24,504 nt of DNA from Zancudomyces culisetae (Eukaryota; Kickxellomycota; Harpellomycetes; Harpellales; Legeriomycetaceae). The notes below the pieces were generated by a model that saw nothing but the letters and a program-made list of their open reading frames with translations, was not told the DNA's origin and did not search any database. A program made the translations under genes and the position numbers. The DNA is taken from contig LSSK01001744.1 of assembly GCA_001969505.1 (NCBI GenBank), positions 1 to 24,504 on the forward strand, given 5' to 3'. This document shows positions 1-10,471 of the stretch, one piece after another (positions within the stretch are counted from its first letter, which is position 1; each line of letters begins with the position of its first letter).

Positions 1-2
1 GA

Positions 3-3000
3 GTTGGAGTTGGAGTTGGAGTTGGAGCTGGAGCTGGAAAGATGTTATCGTATAAAGAAAGAGAAGAAGGAGTACAAAAAGATAGCGAGACACAACCTAC
101 ACAACCTACACATCCTACACAACTCACACATCCTACACAGCCTACAGAAGAGATGAATGAAAATGTATTTAAGAGACAAGAAGAAAATAAAGTAAATCAA
201 AAGGCAAATCAAAAAGAGAAAGAGAAAGGAAAAGAGAAAGGAAAAGAGAAAAAAGGAGGAGTTAATGATGATAGTAGTAGTGAAGTATCGGGAGTAATAG
301 AGCGATATATTAATGAGGCAGAAGGAGAGATTGAGAAAGAAGAAAAGAAAAGAGATGAAACAATGGGAGTAGAAGGAGGAGGAGGAGGAGGAGGAGGAGG
401 AGGAGAGGGACAGAGATGGACAGGAGAAGAAATAAGTATGCGACAAGGTGGAGGGTACAAAGGAATGGAGAACGGATACGAGAAAGTATACAGATGGTTG
501 AGGAGTAAAGAGATTATAGTGATGGGAGCGACGCCAAGATTTATGGCGTTTATCAAGGAAATAGTTATAAGAGATTGGAACAGTAAGGATGTATGTGAGG
601 TAGAGATTAAACAGAAAAACAACAAATGGAAGCAATCAGGACGGAATGGTGAGTATGAAGATCATAATTCAACGCAGCAACAGGATTCGCAATATGAAGA
701 AGGATTGGGAGGGAAGTCTACATCCTTATCACTTACAGAGACGGGAACGAGAGGTGAGGGAGTAGGGAATGAAGAAGGAATAGGAGGAAGTAAAGGAGAA
801 GGAAGAAGTTATGGAAGAGGAGGAGGAGGAATTGGAGGAACTGGAGGAGAGTGTGGATATACTAGTGAAGAGGAGGAAGGAGAAGAAGGAGAAGAAGGAT
901 ATAGATATGGATACGGATATGGAAATGGAAATGGAAATGGAAATGGAAATGGAAATGGAAATGGGTATGGATACGGATCTGGGTCTGGATATGGATATGG
1001 ATATGGATATGGATTTGGGGCAAGAGAAAAGACAACAATGCGAGTCGAGTCACCAAAACAAATTGCAGGACAACGTACAGAATTACCAATGATAGTGGTT
1101 GATATGACAAATGTCACGGGAAGTATTTGGTGGGAACAACAAGGCGAGTATGTACATGGATCATTGAATTACAGTTCAGCACTGATGGTGCAGCAAATGA
1201 GGATGAGACAGTTTGGAGACAATGGAGGAGAAGGTATGAATGTTGGGGGAATGGTTAATGGAACCAAAGCTAGCCAAGAAAACTCAGGAGTAATAAAGGG
1301 ATTGGATAGTGTTGCTGAGTGGTTGATAGAATTTGCAGAGTGTATAATCAAGCCTATATGTACTAGAAAATTAGCTAGTCAGAGTCAGAGTCAGAGTCAG
1401 TTTAATAATGATAATGATAATGGTAATGGTAATGGTAATGGTAATGACGATGTATTAACAAATGATTCACAGAGTATTGGAATTAATAATACGTTTAGTG
1501 AAAACCAGCCATTCGTATTACCAACAGTAGCGACCAAAAAGGGATTATTGGTGATTTTTTATAACAATAGGCAATTGAATATTGCTCAGATTCCTTCATT
1601 ACTAGACCGCTACTACAAAATTGTATTGTGTAGAAAGCCAGTGACTGAGTTTATGATGGTAGAAGCAATTGCATCTGCAGTTCATAACATTACTTCATCA
1701 ATGGTTATAGATAATGATATGGGTTTAGGTTTAAATTTGGGCTTGGGTTTAAATTTGGGTTTGGGTTTAGGTTTGGATGTTGGTAATTTGGGTATAGATA
1801 TTGATATTGATGCTGGTGGAGGGAATATTGTTGGAAGCAATTGTATGGAATGTTGGCAAACGTCAGCTCAAGATTGTTTGGATGATAGTGTTGGTATGGG
1901 TATGGATTTGGGTATGGATTCGGGTATGGATTCGGATAAAGATAAAATGATTCCTGATTCATTTTATGATAATTATGATGATTCTGATCAAATTATACAA
2001 CAACAACAACAACAAGAAAATGCATTTATTGTATCTAAAAATGTGTTTAATTTTTCATTGGATAAGGATAACTCTAAACCAATGTATTCCCAAGACTCTT
2101 TTTTATCTTCAAACTATAAATTACTAGATATTCATCCACCATCTTTTAACAACGATAACGAAGAACAAGAACAAGAACAACAACAAGAACAAAAGAAAAA
2201 ACTTATTTCATCACAATCTGTATCAACAATTAAAGCTCACAATACAAACGTTGATTCTGCAATCTCGGATAATCGAATTGATAATCACTTGCGGTATAAC
2301 GAATCGCTTCCTAATTTATCTAATTCACACTATCTTTCTGCTCCAGCATTGATTTCTGGTTTATCTAGTTTTAGTTCTAGCTCCAGTCTTCACCCTCATC
2401 CCCATACTCATACTCATACTCATACTCATACTCATCCTCATCCTCATTCCGATTCTGAACTCAATTCTTATTCCGAAGGATTGAATGATTCTTCTATATT
2501 GACAGATGATTCAGAGGATAATAATCGTACCAAAAAAGACGATAGTACACAACAACTACATGGCCGGACATTAGGCAAAAACGTTAACAATATCAATAAT
2601 TTGCTTGGAACCAATAATAGTGGATTGCGTTCATCATTAAGGCTTACACAAGTTTCAGCATCGACATCGTCGATATCAGCCAGGTTTGTGAACGAAATAA
2701 TGTTTAGTATGAACAAGAATGAACATCTTTTACGAAAGAATGGGAGCAGGATACGGTCGAATAATAGTTCTAGATCGCAGATTATTCTGGATGACAATAT
2801 TAACAATGACATTAACAATAACAGCAACAATAGAAATGAAAATGGAAATAAAAGTAGAAATAAGAGTAGAAATAAAAGAAAAAATAAAAGTAAAAACGAG
2901 TTATCTGAAACCGATTCGAATAATTTATGTATTGATAATGATAGTGTAAACCAACCCATTAATAATAGTAATGAAAGGATTGAAAATTATTCAGTTCATG

Positions 3001-5092
3001 AACCCAATGTCTTTGGGTTAACAAAACTCAATAACAATGGTGATGATGGTGATGGTGGTGATGGTGGTGGTGGAGAACAAGTAGAAGAGGATAATGGTTC
3101 TACTCCGAAATTATCACGTGGACAATTGCCAATGAATTACCCAATGATTTCGAGTCCTCTAGATTTATTAAATTCATCAAATATAATTGATCATTGTAAT
3201 GATGGAGAACAAGAAACAAGAGAAGGTGGAAAAGATGGAAAAGATGAAAGAGAAAGAGATAATAATCAAACTGATCAAATGTTGGAATCATCTATTAATT
3301 TGACAATAAATGAACATTCCAAAATGGTTTCTGGACAATCTCAAATATTTGATTTTAAGGCTATTCAGGATTATGATCAACCGTTTATGACCTCGATACC
3401 TATTGCGACACGTTTTAATTCTAAAACCAATTCCAAGTCTAATACTTGTTCCAATACCAATACCAAGTCTAATACTTGTTCCAATACCAATACCAAGTCT
3501 AATACTTGTTCCAATACCAATACCAAGTCTAATATCAATACCAATATCAATACCGATTCTAGATCTACTTGTAATGTAAACAAGAGTTTGTTTCCAGTTC
3601 TTTATAAATCGGATTCGGGTTTGGAATCGGATTTAGAATCAGGATTAGAATCTCAAACTAGCTCTAACTCTAAATCAAAACCAAAGTCTTACACTAATTC
3701 TAATTCTAATTCTAACTCTATAATCAAGACAAATGATGAACCTATTGATAACTCAAGCTTGTCAAGCCCGTTATTATTTTCAAAATTGAAAAAAGCACTT
3801 GAAAGCACTTCGAAAAATAATAGCAATCGATATTTACAAAATGAAAAGAAAGAGGTAAAGGGATCAACAAGTGGTGGAGATAACAATAATAATAATAATA
3901 ACAATAACAATAATAATAATAATAAGCATAAACTGAAATATTATGATAATCCCAATGATGGAGATAATGATGAGAGTGAAGATTCCAATAGTATGTCATT
4001 ATTAATGCCAATGCCGATGTCAATGTCAATGTCAATGTCAATGCCAATGCCAATATCAACTTCAACTTCAACATCTAGTAACAATAATGGTATTCATGGT
4101 TTGAATGTGTTTGGATTAGATAGTAATACAAAACAGCGGCAAAGACAGTCCAAAAGACAAAAGCAGCTCAAAAAATATAAACAACAACCTCCAGAATCTT
4201 TATCTGAAAATGTTATTGATGATAACAACAGTGGTCGTTACCATCGAGGTGTAAAAGACACAGTTGGGTTTGCCAAAACTCAATCACATACTACTACTAC
4301 TACTGCTAGGTTGCCAAGTACTCTTGATTCTAAACATGGCTACTACAAAAATAAGAATCTTTTACAAACTCTACATAATCGTGAGTATAATAATCGCAAG
4401 AGTATTATTGATTCTGAAACATCTAAAAGTTTAAATACTAATACTAATACTAATACCAACAATGATAATGTTAATGATACCAACAATGATAATGATAATG
4501 ATAATGATAACAACAACGAAAAAAATGATAACCATAACCATAACAACAACAATAGTAATAGTAATAATAATAACAATATTAGTAAAGAGACTAATAGATC
4601 ACTTATTGGGTCTTTGAACATGCCTGTAATTTCACCATTTGCTTCTTTGGTCAATATTAGTGGTAGTAAATCTCCTTCATTTACAAAAAAACACAATATA
4701 GAGTCAAATTCCAACTCCAATACCAATTCGAAATATAATCCAAATGCAAACGTACCACTTTTACCTGCATCTATATCTATATCGAATTCATTTGGGAAAA
4801 ACCTCAGGAATTTCAACATTACTACACCAACTTCTACTACTAATACTACTTCTACTACTACTACTACTACTGCTACTACTACTACTGCTACATCTTCAAG
4901 AATTCCTACAACATTTTCAGTCAAGAATTTGGCTTTGAATTCTCATGTAAAAGCTCAATCTATAGACAAAAAGTTTGATACAACTCCTAATATTCCCATT
5001 TCTATACAAAATGAATCTACAAAGCAATTGGATACTTTTGATTATTCTAAACTTTTAAATACTGTTAATTCGAAACAAAAAGTTCAGGATCA

Positions 5093-5153
<61 letters not shown>

Positions 5154-6181
5154 CTTAACATTAGTAATAATAATAGTAATAATAATAGTAATAGTAATAG
5201 TAATAGTACTAGGCAACCTAATATTTTGGTAGCAGATGATAATCCAGTAAATCGATCACTACTACTTGCACAACTGAAAAAGGTTGGTATAACAACATCA
5301 GAAGCAGCTAGTGATGGAGCAATTGCATTTGATATGTTTACTGCGGGGAATGGCAAGTTTGATATGGTGTTTATGGATATCCAAATGCCTAATGTCGATG
5401 GGTACCAAGCAACACGGTATATTCGAGACCACGAAAAACGAACCGGGTTGAATCCCGTTGTAGTTCTTGCGTTGACTGCCGATACTACTGTTAGAGATCG
5501 ATTTCTTTCCTCCAGTGCTGATAAGTCTCTTTTGGGTTTTGATGGTGTGTTGCTTAAACCAATCAATCTCAAGGAGCTGTTTAGTACTATTCGTACATGG
5601 TTGCCGTGGTTTGAATTTCCCCAACATGTTACTAACAAACATACTAATTCTAGTCCTCTACTTTCCAAACTTAACAACAACAATAAAAACAACAACAACA
5701 ATAATAACAATAACAATAATAACAATAATAATTCTGCTAGTTCTTTTGGTATTTCAAATGAACAGAATCTCTTTGTAAATCGTATTGCCAATCGAATCAA
5801 ACTTTCCAATAACGAATCTTCCTCCAATTCCAACTCTAACACCAACTCCAACTCCAACTCCAATTCCAATTCCAATTCCAATTCCAATTCCAATTTCAAC
5901 TCTAACTTCAACTCCATTCTTAATCATTTATCTCCAAACGGTAAAAGTAATAACAGTACTAATAAATTACCTCCTCATCTTATTTTTAAATCTTTTCAAC
6001 GTCAAGCATTATCAAAATCAAATAATAATACTAATACTAATACTAATACTAATAATAATAACCCTACATCTATATCAACATCTACATCAACATCTACATC
6101 TACATCAAATACTAATAATACTAATAATAATACTACATCCGCAATTAACAACAACAACAGCAACATCAACATCAACAACAT

Positions 6182-6231
<50 letters not shown>

Positions 6232-6326
6232 GCAACAACAATGCTAGTAATAATAGTGTTAATAAATCTAAAAATATTTTATCTGAATTTTACAAATTCA
6301 AGAAAAAGCTAGATCATTCTTCATAA
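3..6326 (+). CDS. Giant low-complexity two-component protein with C-terminal receiver domain (5'-partial; hybrid histidine kinase or response regulator)
   Basis: The first ATG in the window is at 42, but the frame is open to the edge through a Val-Gly/Ala-Gly repeat, so the true start probably lies upstream. Numbered from that ATG there are 2094 residues. An intact receiver domain lies at about 1728-1860. It has the acidic pair D1732/D1733 (ILVADDNPVN), phosphoacceptor D1779 (FMDIQMPNVDG), T1812 and K1839 (LLKPIN), so it should accept phosphate from a histidine phosphotransfer partner. A degenerate receiver-like set of segments lies at about 156-176, 348-358 and 500-550. It keeps D354 and K532 but lacks the acidic pair. 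Everything else is low complexity: poly-Asn, Asn-Ser, Asn-Thr, Gly-Asn, Gly-Tyr, His-Pro/Thr and Met-Ser repeats, including a 200-residue Asn/Ser tail after the receiver. No H-box or ATPase domain is visible; if this is a hybrid kinase (Chk1-like or similar), those lie upstream. An Ssk1-type regulator is the alternative. The receiver identity is firm; the gene identity is not. Confidence 0.85.
3435..3532 (+). repeat. 30-bp tandem repeat, about 3.3 identical copies, inside the receiver gene
   Basis: The 30-nt unit beginning at 3451, 3481 and 3511 is repeated without a mismatch and is preceded by a partial copy. It encodes a 10-residue Asn/Thr/Ser/Lys/Cys unit (NTNTKSNTCS). Perfect identity at the DNA level suggests recent slippage or unequal exchange. 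The length keeps the reading frame. Confidence 0.9.
5094..5153 (+). repeat. (AAC)n trinucleotide tract coding poly-Asn
   Basis: An almost pure CAA/AAC run encodes about 20 consecutive asparagines immediately before the receiver domain. Similar AAC/AAT tracts occur at about 3885-3930, 5675-5735 and 6150-6240. All preserve frame and are expected to vary in length between strains. Confidence 0.9.
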
Positions 6327-6483
6327 TAAATAGACTTTATATTTCATTTTATTTTACTTTATATACTATACTATTATATTATATTATATAATATTATATA
6401 ATATAATGTGTATACATACTTGGGGTATTTTATAATTCAATAGTCATTTAATTATACTACAACTCTATTAGCTTGTAAATTAA
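6327..6483. other. Convergent 3' spacer between receiver gene and verprolin gene
   Basis: A 157-bp spacer separates two tail-to-tail genes. It is almost entirely A/T with TATATTATAT-type runs (about 6360-6410). This is typical of yeast 3' ends, where AT-rich efficiency and positioning elements for both transcripts would lie. No other feature is seen. Confidence 0.6.
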
Positions 6484-7793
6484 CTAGATAATATACTCGA
6501 GATTCCTCGATGCTCCTCTACTATTTCCACTTGGGTACACATGTCCTCCTGTTTTCATTTGCATCCGGCTTGGTACACTTGGGAATTCTGAAATGTTGTG
6601 GAATTTCCATTGCATATTTCCTATTCTCTCTATTGTTTCATCTCCATCATCATTTATATTCTCTCGACTATGTTGCATTATACCATTATCGTCCCTATTG
6701 CCGTTGCTATTTCCTAACTGGTATCGCATCAATTGATCTCTTTGCCGTGCAAATACATCTGCACTATTCTCTCTGCTAGATGTAGATGTTGTCTCTACTC
6801 GTGGTTTGCCGCTATTAATACTAGCATTACTCTGCATTGTTGGTGGTAATGTATATCTAGGTCCTCCTGGTCCTAAGCCTGGTGATGTTGCTCCTGATCC
6901 TGCAATACTATTGACTTTAGGCTTTGTTTTAGATGATGGAGGAGGTGGTGGTGGTGGTCTCCTTTTTCCCGCCATGTTTCCTCTTGGTGATTCTGGCCTT
7001 GATGATGAAGGTGGTGGTGGAGGTGGTGGAGGTGCTTTAAACATTCGTTCTATCTCTGGCTGTCCTCCCCCTTCGTTCTTTTCACTTTCCATTGCGCTAT
7101 ACTTTGTCTTTCGTAACATTCCTTGTCCAAACATTCGTGATGGTAACGTCGCTGACTTTTCGGTTTCCACACTCGCTGTTGCTCCTGATACTCGTCTGCC
7201 ATAATTGTTTGATACTACTGCTGCTATCGACGATGCTGATGCTGGTGGTGGTGGTACTGGCGGTTGCGATTGGGATTGTGTCAATGGCTGTGATTGCGAA
7301 ACTGCTGCTGCTCCTCCTTGTCTACTTTTTAACTTTGGTATTCCTCCTCCCGCAAATATATTTCCCAATCCCGAAGGCCTCCCCCCGCCTCCCCCTGGAC
7401 TATTGCTATTAGTTGCCTCAGAACTCGAATAGCTTCTATTATGGTTCGAACTGCTTGTTTGTATAGATATAGATGGTGGTGGTGGTGGTGGTGCTAGGGC
7501 TGGTGCCGATGGCCTTGGTGCTGGTGCTGATGGCCTTGATGCTGGTGCCGATGGCCTTGATGTCCCGCTAGCTTGTTCCCCAACTACTTTACCTCCTATT
7601 TTATTTCATTTAATTTAATTTCATATTATTCTTTTCTCTTTTATTTTATTTTTATTTTCGATAAATATCGTATTATCAAAACTACCAAAATTCACTTTAA
7701 CCTACCTGCTCGCGGCGCCGATCGATCTTTGGTCACTACCTTCTTTAATGCCTTTCCTTCTTGGATTTGCTTCAATAATGCGTTTCTATCCAT
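6484..7793 (-). CDS. VRP1: Verprolin/WIP-family actin regulator, two exons
   Basis: Join on the minus strand: exon 1 7793-7706, exon 2 7595-6484. The total is 1200 nt, 399 aa. Exon 1 starts MDRNALLKQIQEGKALKKV, a WH2 actin-binding motif followed by the conserved TKDRSAP. The donor is GTAGGT and the acceptor ATAG; phase 1 is kept across the 110-nt intron, giving RAGGKVVG at the junction. The remainder is a long Pro/Ser/Gly-rich region with Ala-Pro-Ser repeats (SRPSAPA), poly-Pro blocks that would bind SH3 domains and profilin, and a C-terminal WKFHNISEFPSVPSR segment resembling the WASP-binding motif of verprolins. By family it should bind Las17/WASP and actin at cortical patches and act in endocytosis. 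S. cerevisiae Vrp1 has a proline-rich stretch before WH2; here WH2 starts at residue 3. An extra upstream exon cannot be excluded. The combination of WH2, DRSAP, poly-Pro and C-terminal motif makes the call firm. Confidence 0.88.
7596..7705 (-). other. Intron of the verprolin gene
   Basis: A 110-nt GT-AG intron on the minus strand, donor GTAGGT at 7705-7700 and acceptor TAG at 7598-7596. It is very A/T-rich. Removing it joins the WH2 exon to the Pro-rich exon in phase. A canonical TACTAAC branch site is not visible. Confidence 0.82.
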
Positions 7794-8608
7794 GTTTTTG
7801 CCAACCTAACCTTTACCATTTATTTATTTTTCCCCTTCCTTCTATTGTCTAATTGCTTTACTTTTTGCTCAATGCTATTTCTGACTAATCCCCTTTTTTT
7901 AAAAAATATATAAAAATAAAAACTCTCCAATTCTTGTCTTTATCCTTTAAATTCTTCTTTTTTTCCAACCTACTAGTATTTTATTTATTTATTTATTAAA
8001 CCTTTAATTATTCTATTTGTTTTGTTCTTTTAGTATTATTTTCATCTGCAGATATAAATGTATTGTTTTAAAATCATTTTGCTGGTTGGTTCTCATAACC
8101 TCCTCCCACCACTTTTTTGCCCACTTTTTTTTTTTTCTTGTGACTTTTCACAACCCGAAATAATCCTTCTTGTTCATTTAATTCTACGTTCATCTCTAGA
8201 AACAAATAAATGATGTTATAGAGTGGCCCCTCCCTTTATGTAGTTCAATAGTTTTTTATTTTTTTAATTTTTTTTTAGGTCGGAATTTGGATATTTAAAG
8301 TATTTGTTTTTCTCAAACTTTTTTTAATTGGCAAAATATCCGCAAATTGCCTTGTTACATTTTATTTGTTTATCAAACTGCAAAATAAAAAGTAAAAAGA
8401 AAAAGAAAAAAGAAAAAAGAAAAAGAAATTAAATGTATGTAAAAAGGTCATTTTGAAATCAATATTCCCGAAAAAAATAAAATAAAAATAGTAACAAGAA
8501 ACTACTTTTTGTGCACGATGTTGGTCCGCCCCACCTTCAATGTAGTAAAAAGAACTTCTCGCCCCCCCTTACAAAAGCTAATATTAGTGGGCATGTGCAC
8601 TTTTACTA

Positions 8609-8637
8609 TTATTATTATTATTATTATTACTATTATA
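8609..8637. repeat. (ATT)n microsatellite
   Basis: About nine near-perfect ATT units, interrupted once by ACT. It is intergenic, with no coding context. Confidence 0.85.
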
Positions 8638-9000
8638 ATCCCCTTCAATGTAGATTATACCACCCAATACCTAACAAGGGCCACCAGTATTTCTTTGAGT
8701 GTATCTAATTCTCCAACTTGAAGCAAAAGGTCTTGCCATATACCAATATCAATAACGATACTCATAATCAGGAGCGTAACCAAAATTATCTTGGCATCCT
8801 CACTTTTATTCCTGTTTGTTTTAGTTACATTTGCCAAGGTTTTTATCCCATGTCTTTGGCTTTGACATGAGGTGTTTTTTTTTCCCCTTACTTTTATTAT
8901 TTTATTGTATTTTTGTTAGATGGGAAATCCAAACACAAAATAGTCATTCTCTGATATCCTTCTCTCTTTTTTCCCGCTTATTAAACACTAAATATCAACG

Positions 9001-9050
9001 TACACACACACACATATACACACACGTATATATATACATATTTATTTAGA
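9001..9050. repeat. CA/TA dinucleotide microsatellite
   Basis: A run of CACACACAC, ATATACACACAC and TATATATA units forms an alternating purine-pyrimidine stretch, which may be prone to slippage or unusual helix geometry. It is intergenic. Confidence 0.8.
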
Positions 9051-10309
9051 CTATCTGGTATTGTATTGAATCTATTTGAGATTTCATTACTCTGCAGTCA
9101 TCATTACAGTTTGATGGAACGAGATGCGAGATTAATTGGAGCTAGAATAGAACCAAAAATGGATGCAAGCAATTTGTATCTTTGGTACCATTTTCATGAA
9201 TGGTTGCTTTTTTCTTCGTATACTATATTTAAAAGAGTACACTTTAAAACTATCCAACCTCCCTCTTATTTTCCAAAAAAATAAATACATTTTCACCCTT
9301 TTCATATTCTTTTACTACAGTGAGTTTTATCTTTTGTAAGATAAAACAGCAAGCAATCTTTCAATCCTCTTACTTTTCATAAAAGTGTAGCGATTGTATT
9401 GTCTAAAAACCCAGGAATTAATTATTCTCACAAGTATATCCAGCTGGTTGGAGCATGTGGGTTGATCGGGTTTCTCTTTTACATTTTTTATTTCATAACC
9501 ATGAGAAATACAAAAGAGAAGAGAAAGAAAAAGCAAGGTGAGTGAGGGATGAAAAATGAAATTATGATGATTAAATAAAGTTATTGGCTAATAGCTCCTA
9601 TGCATTTTTTTAGATATTTAATAGCTATTGAATCACACTCATTCATGCTTTTCTTTTTCTTTCTTTTCCTTGAATGAAATAATGCTTGGATCAAGTGAGT
9701 TTGGAGAAAAAGTTATCATGTTACTATCTAGATAATTTAAAGAAAAAAGTACAACTTTGCAACAGTTTTTTTTACTTATTTTTATCACCAATTCCACCAA
9801 TTCCACCAATTTCACGACTTTTTTAAAATAGAAAAAAAAACCTCCCCCCACCAGATAAATACTAGTATAAAAGACAAGAGAAATTATTGATGTTATTGTG
9901 AAACCAAAAAGAAAAAGCAAATTGTGCTTTGACTTGATTAGTGGTGCATACTCTCCGAAACACTGTTCTTTCATTTTTTTTCAATTTTTATTATTTGCTT
10001 GTTACATTGTGAAAATCATTCTTGTAGACCCTTTATTTTATAATTTTTTTTGGCAGATACCAAGGAATGTAGAGACTTGTAAGAAAAATAAGGTACCCAG
10101 CTCTCCCTACTATCTTTACCCACTTTTTATATCATTATTATATATCCTATCCATATTTTTTTTTAGCTTTTTTTTTTTGACTGTCATACTAAAAATACAA
10201 AAAAGTAAATGTGATCAACTTGTCAAAAAAAAAGAGTCATGATAAAATAAAAATTGCGTCTTTTTAAAGTTTTTTTTTTTTGCCAGTTTATCCTTTTATT
10301 TTATTTTGC

Positions 10310-10332
10310 TTTTAGTTTTAGTTTTAGTTTTA
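10310..10332. repeat. (TTTTAG)n hexamer tract
   Basis: Four tandem TTTTAG/TTTTAT units lie about 140 bp upstream of the SLC1 start. It is a simple repeat in the promoter region. It is internal to the chromosome and too short to be called a telomere relic. Confidence 0.75.
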
Positions 10333-10377
10333 TTGTCATTTCTTTAAAAGGTGTTTATATACTCAGTAGGCTAACAG

Positions 10378-10385
10378 TATATAAA
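10378..10385 (+). promoter_or_regulatory. TATA box of SLC1
   Basis: TATATAAA matches the TATAWAAR consensus and lies about 90 bp upstream of the ATG at 10472, a usual distance in yeast when the 5' leader is short. No experimental support is available. Confidence 0.5.
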
Positions 10386-10471
10386 ATTTTACTCTTTTAT
10401 TGTCATTTTTTATTCATACTTTAATTTAAAACGAAGAAAGAAAGAGACAAGGGAGTAAAAATTTAAAAAAG

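Larger units (their letters stand above)
7794..10471. other. 2.7 kb divergent spacer between VRP1 and SLC1
   Basis: No convincing gene is seen. The spacer holds long T and A homopolymers, an (ATT)n tract at about 8609-8637, a CA/TA microsatellite at about 9000-9050, a (TTTTAG)4 tract at 10310-10332, and a 12-bp direct repeat (CCTTCAATGTAG) at 8534-8545 and 8642-8653. Short open frames of 60-114 codons exist on both strands, most of low complexity. Two islands look more protein-like (8655-8837 minus, 9117-9230 plus) and are treated as findings. Promoters of the two divergent genes must lie at the ends. Confidence 0.7.

Noticed and set aside
3435-3532. Possible CRISPR-like array
   Set aside because: The repeats are directly tandem without spacers, in frame within a coding region of a eukaryotic gene.
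5090-5917. 275-codon minus-strand frame opposite the receiver gene, with other long antisense frames across 45-6241
   Set aside because: These frames exist because AAC/AAT/TCC trinucleotide repeats also lack stops on the other strand (poly-Leu, poly-Glu-Leu). They have no domains and overlap a validated receiver domain.
6806-7432. Plus-strand frames opposite the verprolin gene
   Set aside because: They are poly-Gly and low complexity, the complement of poly-Pro codons. The minus strand gives a complete verprolin with WH2.
9639-10242. Overlapping 111- and 114-codon frames on opposite strands
   Set aside because: They are rich in Phe, Lys and Leu from T/A homopolymers, with no recognisable motif and no codon bias. 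Treated as spacer.
10310-10332. (TTTTAG)n as a telomere relic
   Set aside because: Only four units, in a promoter full of T-rich simple sequence. There is no G-rich telomere-type strand.
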